Of a DNA stretch of 43,649 nt, positions 42,001 to 43,649 are shown one piece after another. The notes under the pieces are model-generated. The model did not search any database, was not told the DNA's origin, and saw nothing but the letters and a program-made list of their open reading frames with translations. Source of the DNA: JADLEX01 sp964586775 (GTDB taxonomy: Bacteria; Lernaellota; Lernaellaia; JACKCT01); NCBI GenBank assembly GCA_964586775.1, contig CAZPJD010000068.1, forward strand, positions 1-43,649, read 5' to 3'. Both the position numbers and the translations under genes were made by a program. Position 1 is the first letter of the stretch. Each line of letters starts with the position of its first letter.

Positions 42001-42483
42001 ATGAACGAGCACGATTGCCGGCGGTGCGAGCGGTTTTTGGAGTGCGTCGAACTGTGCGACGCGGTTGCGGCGATGGTCGGCGAGGTCGAGCATCACCTGC
42101 GCGGCGCGATGATCCCGGCGAGCCCGCGCACCGTCGCGATCCTCGCCGCCACCGGTGAGCGGATGACTTGGGCCGAGATGATCGGCGACGAGATCACCGT
42201 CGAGGACGTGGATGCTTTGCCGGGCCTCACCGCGCGACAGCGCCTGGCCCTCTCGCTGACGTTGCTCGAAAATCTTCCGTCGCGCGACTTGGCGGCACGC
42301 ATGGGCATCGCGCAGTCCACGGCGCTCGGGCATCTGCACGCGGCGCTGCGCAAGACCCGGCGCTGGATCGAGGCCGCGCGCGCCCGGCGCGGCTCCAAAA
42401 CGCGCCATATCGGCCGGTCGGCCAACTCCCCGAAACCACACGGGAATCGTCGCTCGGTGGTGTTGGAGACCACACAAAATTGA
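42001..42483 (+). CDS. Small regulator with N-terminal Cys motif and sigma-region-4-like HTH
   Basis: The 160-residue product begins MNEHDCRRCERFLECVELCD, a Cys-x2-Cys-x5-Cys-x3-Cys cluster that could bind zinc or an iron-sulfur centre. The middle is acidic and helical. Residues about 78-122 form a sigma-70 region-4-type helix-turn-helix (LTARQRLALSLTLLENLPSR, LAARMGIAQSTALGHLHAALRK). The tail is basic (RARRGSKTRHIGR). ATG 42001 follows GGGAGA by five bases and is chosen over ATG 41974. There is no region 2, so it is not a complete sigma factor; a DNA-binding regulator is inferred. It lies just before the non-coding locus. Confidence 0.65.
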   Translation: MNEHDCRRCERFLECVELCDAVAAMVGEVEHHLRGAMIPASPRTVAILAATGERMTWAEMIGDEITVEDVDALPGLTARQRLALSLTLLENLPSRDLAARMGIAQSTALGHLHAALRKTRRWIEAARARRGSKTRHIGRSANSPKPHGNRRSVVLETTQN

Positions 42484-42593
42484 GCTGGCACGTCGATTAT
42501 CGTCGAGGACTTCGCCGGCGGTTCCGAAAAGAAAATCAGAACGGACGACGAAAAAGGAGCGCCTTGTCGGGCGCGGAATAGACCCTGGCTGAC

Positions 42594-42621
42594 TTGACAA
42601 AGGTTGACGGTCAGTGATAAA
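42594..42621 (+). promoter_or_regulatory. Upstream promoter candidate in the non-coding locus
   Basis: TTGACA (42594-42599), 16-base spacer, GATAAA (42616-42621). It lies 110 bases after the small regulator gene and could transcribe the whole non-coding locus. Confidence 0.4.
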
Positions 42622-42693
42622 GGGGGTCCCGAGACTCCAGCGTGTCGCAAACACGCGTAACTGATTGATAATAGTGCATAATTTGCAGCGATG

Positions 42694-42707
42694 TGAACGG
42701 GCGTTCA
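42694..42707. promoter_or_regulatory. Palindrome resembling the Gram-positive-type SOS box
   Basis: TGAACG-GG-CGTTCA contains GAAC-N4-GTTC, the LexA-type box of Firmicutes and actinobacteria. It lies in the non-coding locus about 90 bases before the palindromic operator. LexA specificity in this lineage is unknown. Confidence 0.3.
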
Positions 42708-42760
42708 AACCCCCGACTGTCAGCGACCGGACGTTTTTTTCGGATTCCGAGAAAAAAGGC

Positions 42761-42789
42761 TTGACGGATTTTACGCGCTGCGTTAAGGT
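42761..42789 (+). promoter_or_regulatory. Promoter of the candidate small RNA
   Basis: TTGACG (42761-42766), 17-base spacer, TAAGGT (42784-42789), after an A-rich stretch. The predicted start near 42796 falls at the edge of the palindrome at 42795-42814. Confidence 0.45.
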
Positions 42790-42794
42790 CGAAA

Positions 42795-42814
42795 GTGAAT
42801 GACGGTTCATTCAC
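42795..42814. promoter_or_regulatory. Perfect palindromic operator at the predicted transcription start
   Basis: Arms GTGAATGA and TCATTCAC flank CGGT. The TGAATGA-N4-TCATTCA pattern is what I recall of the Bacillus FadR-type (TetR-family) box, and the site covers the predicted +1, a place where a repressor would act. It could instead be a 5' hairpin in RNA. Confidence 0.5.
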
Positions 42815-43040
42815 CGTTGGGTCTTTCAAAACCGGGAATACGAGGCAGGAGCGCGCATCACACTTCTCCATGCATCCTCAATAAATATGACGGCCCGGGC
42901 GGCCTCGCCGACCGGACCTCGAACCACCATCTCCCAGCCCGATCAATCTGGTCAATCAATCCGCTTCCTGCCCCAGACATACAGCGCAATGGATTGCATG
43001 CTCATTCAAATCGCCGCCTTCGGGCGGCGTTTTTGTTTTT
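42796..43040 (+). ncRNA. Candidate small RNA, about 220-245 nt
   Basis: A promoter (42761-42789) and a strong terminator (43012-43040) enclose about 215 bases in which no frame makes a credible protein: two frames stay open through the terminator and the third is closed by stops. Complementary segments GGCAGGAGCG (near 42845) and CGCTTCCTGCC (near 42962) could form a long-range stem, and GCAAT-GG-ATTGC lies near 42986. It does not match a 6S RNA, tmRNA or RNase P pattern that I can recognise. Confidence 0.45.
43012..43040 (+). terminator. Rho-independent terminator of the candidate small RNA
   Basis: Perfect 7-bp stem CGCCGCC / GGCGGCG with a TTCG tetraloop, then TTTTTGTTTTT. Confidence 0.9.
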
Positions 43041-43045
43041 CGTGG

Positions 43046-43087
43046 TTGGTCGTTGGTCGTTGGTCGTTGGTCGTGGGCAGTGGGCAG
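43046..43087. repeat. Tandem heptamers TTGGTCG (x4) and TGGGCAG (x2)
   Basis: Six contiguous 7-base units directly after the terminator T-tract. The first four belong to the same nnnTTGG family as the array at 15726-15753. Confidence 0.8.
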
Positions 43088-43309
43088 TCAGGACATGTGG
43101 CTCAGTCCCGCGATGGCCTTTCGTAACGAGCGTGGAATTTCCGAAATCCCCGCTCACCTCGCGACCACCCCACTGACCACCTAAACCCCTGTCGTTTCGG
43201 CGCTTCGCGCGTGAAGTCGATGACGGCCCGAAGGTTGCAGCACGCCTCACGGGGTCGTGAGCTGTGCGCGCGCGGGAGAGGTCCGTGCGCCCGACAATGG
43301 AGGTCGAAC
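43088..43309. other. Non-coding gap before the last gene
   Basis: I see no gene, hairpin terminator or clear promoter in these bases; GGAGGT at 43300-43305 is the ribosome-binding site of the next gene. Confidence 0.4.
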
Positions 43310-43649
43310 ATGAAAACGCGCGTGGCTTTCGCGGTGGCGGTGTGGCTGCTTCTTTCGACGTCGGCGTTCGCGGGCGGGTTCATGCTGCCCGGGCTCGAAT
43401 ACAAGGACGACGATGTCGTCGAGTTCAACGGGCATCTCGCGAGCGCGAACACGCTCGTCGTCTCGTTCCGGCCCGATTGGAGCCTCGCGCGGATTCACGC
43501 CCGTCTCGCCGATTCCGGTTTCGAGGTCGTCACGCACTCCCTCGCCGAGGGTGTTGCGTTCCATCCGGCCGAGATCGCCGAACTCAACACGGTGTACGCC
43601 TTCGAGCTCAGCCATTCGCTCGTCCGTTTCGAGGGCGTCCCGCTGCGCC
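43310..43649 (+). CDS. Secreted protein, N-terminal part (possibly subtilase propeptide)
   Basis: The gene is cut by the window edge after 113 residues. ATG 43310 follows GGAGGT by about six bases. The first 21 residues are a signal peptide (VAFAVAVWLLLSTSAFA). The next part (LASANTLVVSFRPDWSLARI, then LADSGFEVVTHSLAEGVAFH) resembles the alpha/beta propeptide found before secreted subtilisin-like (S8) proteases, where a 'VSFxP ... GFEV' pattern recurs. The catalytic domain would lie beyond the window, so this reading is weak; another exported alpha/beta domain is equally possible. Confidence 0.5.
   Translation, partial: MKTRVAFAVAVWLLLSTSAFAGGFMLPGLEYKDDDVVEFNGHLASANTLVVSFRPDWSLARIHARLADSGFEVVTHSLAEGVAFHPAEIAELNTVYAFELSHSLVRFEGVPLR

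Noticed and set aside
42690..42720. tRNA T-arm-like sequence (GGGCGTTCAAACCCCCG)
   Set aside because: The stem has mismatches and no acceptor, anticodon or CCA arrangement can be built around it.
42796..43011. 6S RNA
   Set aside because: Size is near the range, but I cannot draw the closing stem with a large central bubble; left as an unclassified candidate RNA.
42799..43176. Two overlapping open frames (125 and 79 codons) in the non-coding locus
   Set aside because: Both read straight through a perfect terminator and the heptamer array, lack ribosome-binding sites and have unusual composition.
1..43649. Selenoprotein genes expected from the presence of selB
   Set aside because: No gene in the window shows an in-frame TGA at a conserved redox position; selenoproteins must lie elsewhere.

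Overview
The window is about two-thirds G+C by eye and gene-dense. It looks like a Gram-negative chromosome: there is a signal-peptide beta-barrel protein ending in Phe, an OmpA-domain protein, MlaE, a monofunctional peptidoglycan transglycosylase and at least six probable lipoproteins. A ferredoxin-dependent 2-oxoacid oxidoreductase points to at least partly anaerobic metabolism, and SelB to selenocysteine decoding. A protein resembling the C-terminal part of myxobacterial MXAN_5187, a eukaryote-like Ser/Thr kinase and lipoproteins with Asp-rich (DDDx) tethers suggest a deltaproteobacterial or myxococcal-type lineage, or an uncultured relative. This placement is inference; no rRNA gene is present.

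Layout. 1-957: end of a 2-oxoacid:ferredoxin oxidoreductase operon (beta and gamma subunits), closed by a strong terminator. 1082-3295: an FGE-sulfatase-fold lipoprotein and an Asp-tethered lipoprotein. 3314-8065 (minus): two large GT-C-type membrane proteins, with a DUF1566 protein and the MXAN_5187-like protein between them. 8329-10882: a small protein, a DciA-like protein and another polytopic membrane protein. 11107-13644: an Asp-tethered ceramidase-fold lipoprotein. 13679-17876 (minus): RhuM-like protein, MtgA, an L-lysine 6-aminotransferase-like enzyme and a beta-barrel protein. 18051-23134: a CoA-transferase/GNAT fusion, a GT-C-like protein with a Cys-rich tail (minus) and an MFS transporter. 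23109-27614 (minus): SGNH lipoprotein, MlaE, Alr and SHOCT lipoprotein in one likely operon, plus a Cys-rich Asp-tethered lipoprotein. 27891-28310: only the C-terminal half of DinD. 28535-30364: long-chain acyl-CoA synthetase. 30372-36442 (minus): selB followed by four tandem paralogous membrane-anchored SGNH proteins, every junction being a 4-base GTGA overlap. 36578-40200: a TolB/TSP3/OmpA-like protein divergent from a Ser/Thr kinase, each with its own promoter. 40265-42483: a DUF2334 deacetylase-like protein and a small Cys-motif/sigma-4-like regulator. 42484-43309: a non-coding region with promoter, palindromic operator, candidate small RNA, terminator and heptamer repeats. 43310-end: start of a secreted protein.

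The common theme is the cell envelope: glycan polymerisation and precursor supply (MtgA, Alr), lipid transport (MlaE), GT-C-type membrane proteins, five SGNH proteins that could acylate or deacylate envelope glycans, and a set of lipoproteins on acidic tethers. The most notable items are the translationally coupled selB-SGNH array, the non-coding locus at 42590-43040, the solitary DinD C-terminal domain, and dispersed repeats that have become part of coding sequence (the lat stop, and the ceramidase-like tether). No CRISPR array, insertion sequence, rRNA or convincing tRNA gene was seen.
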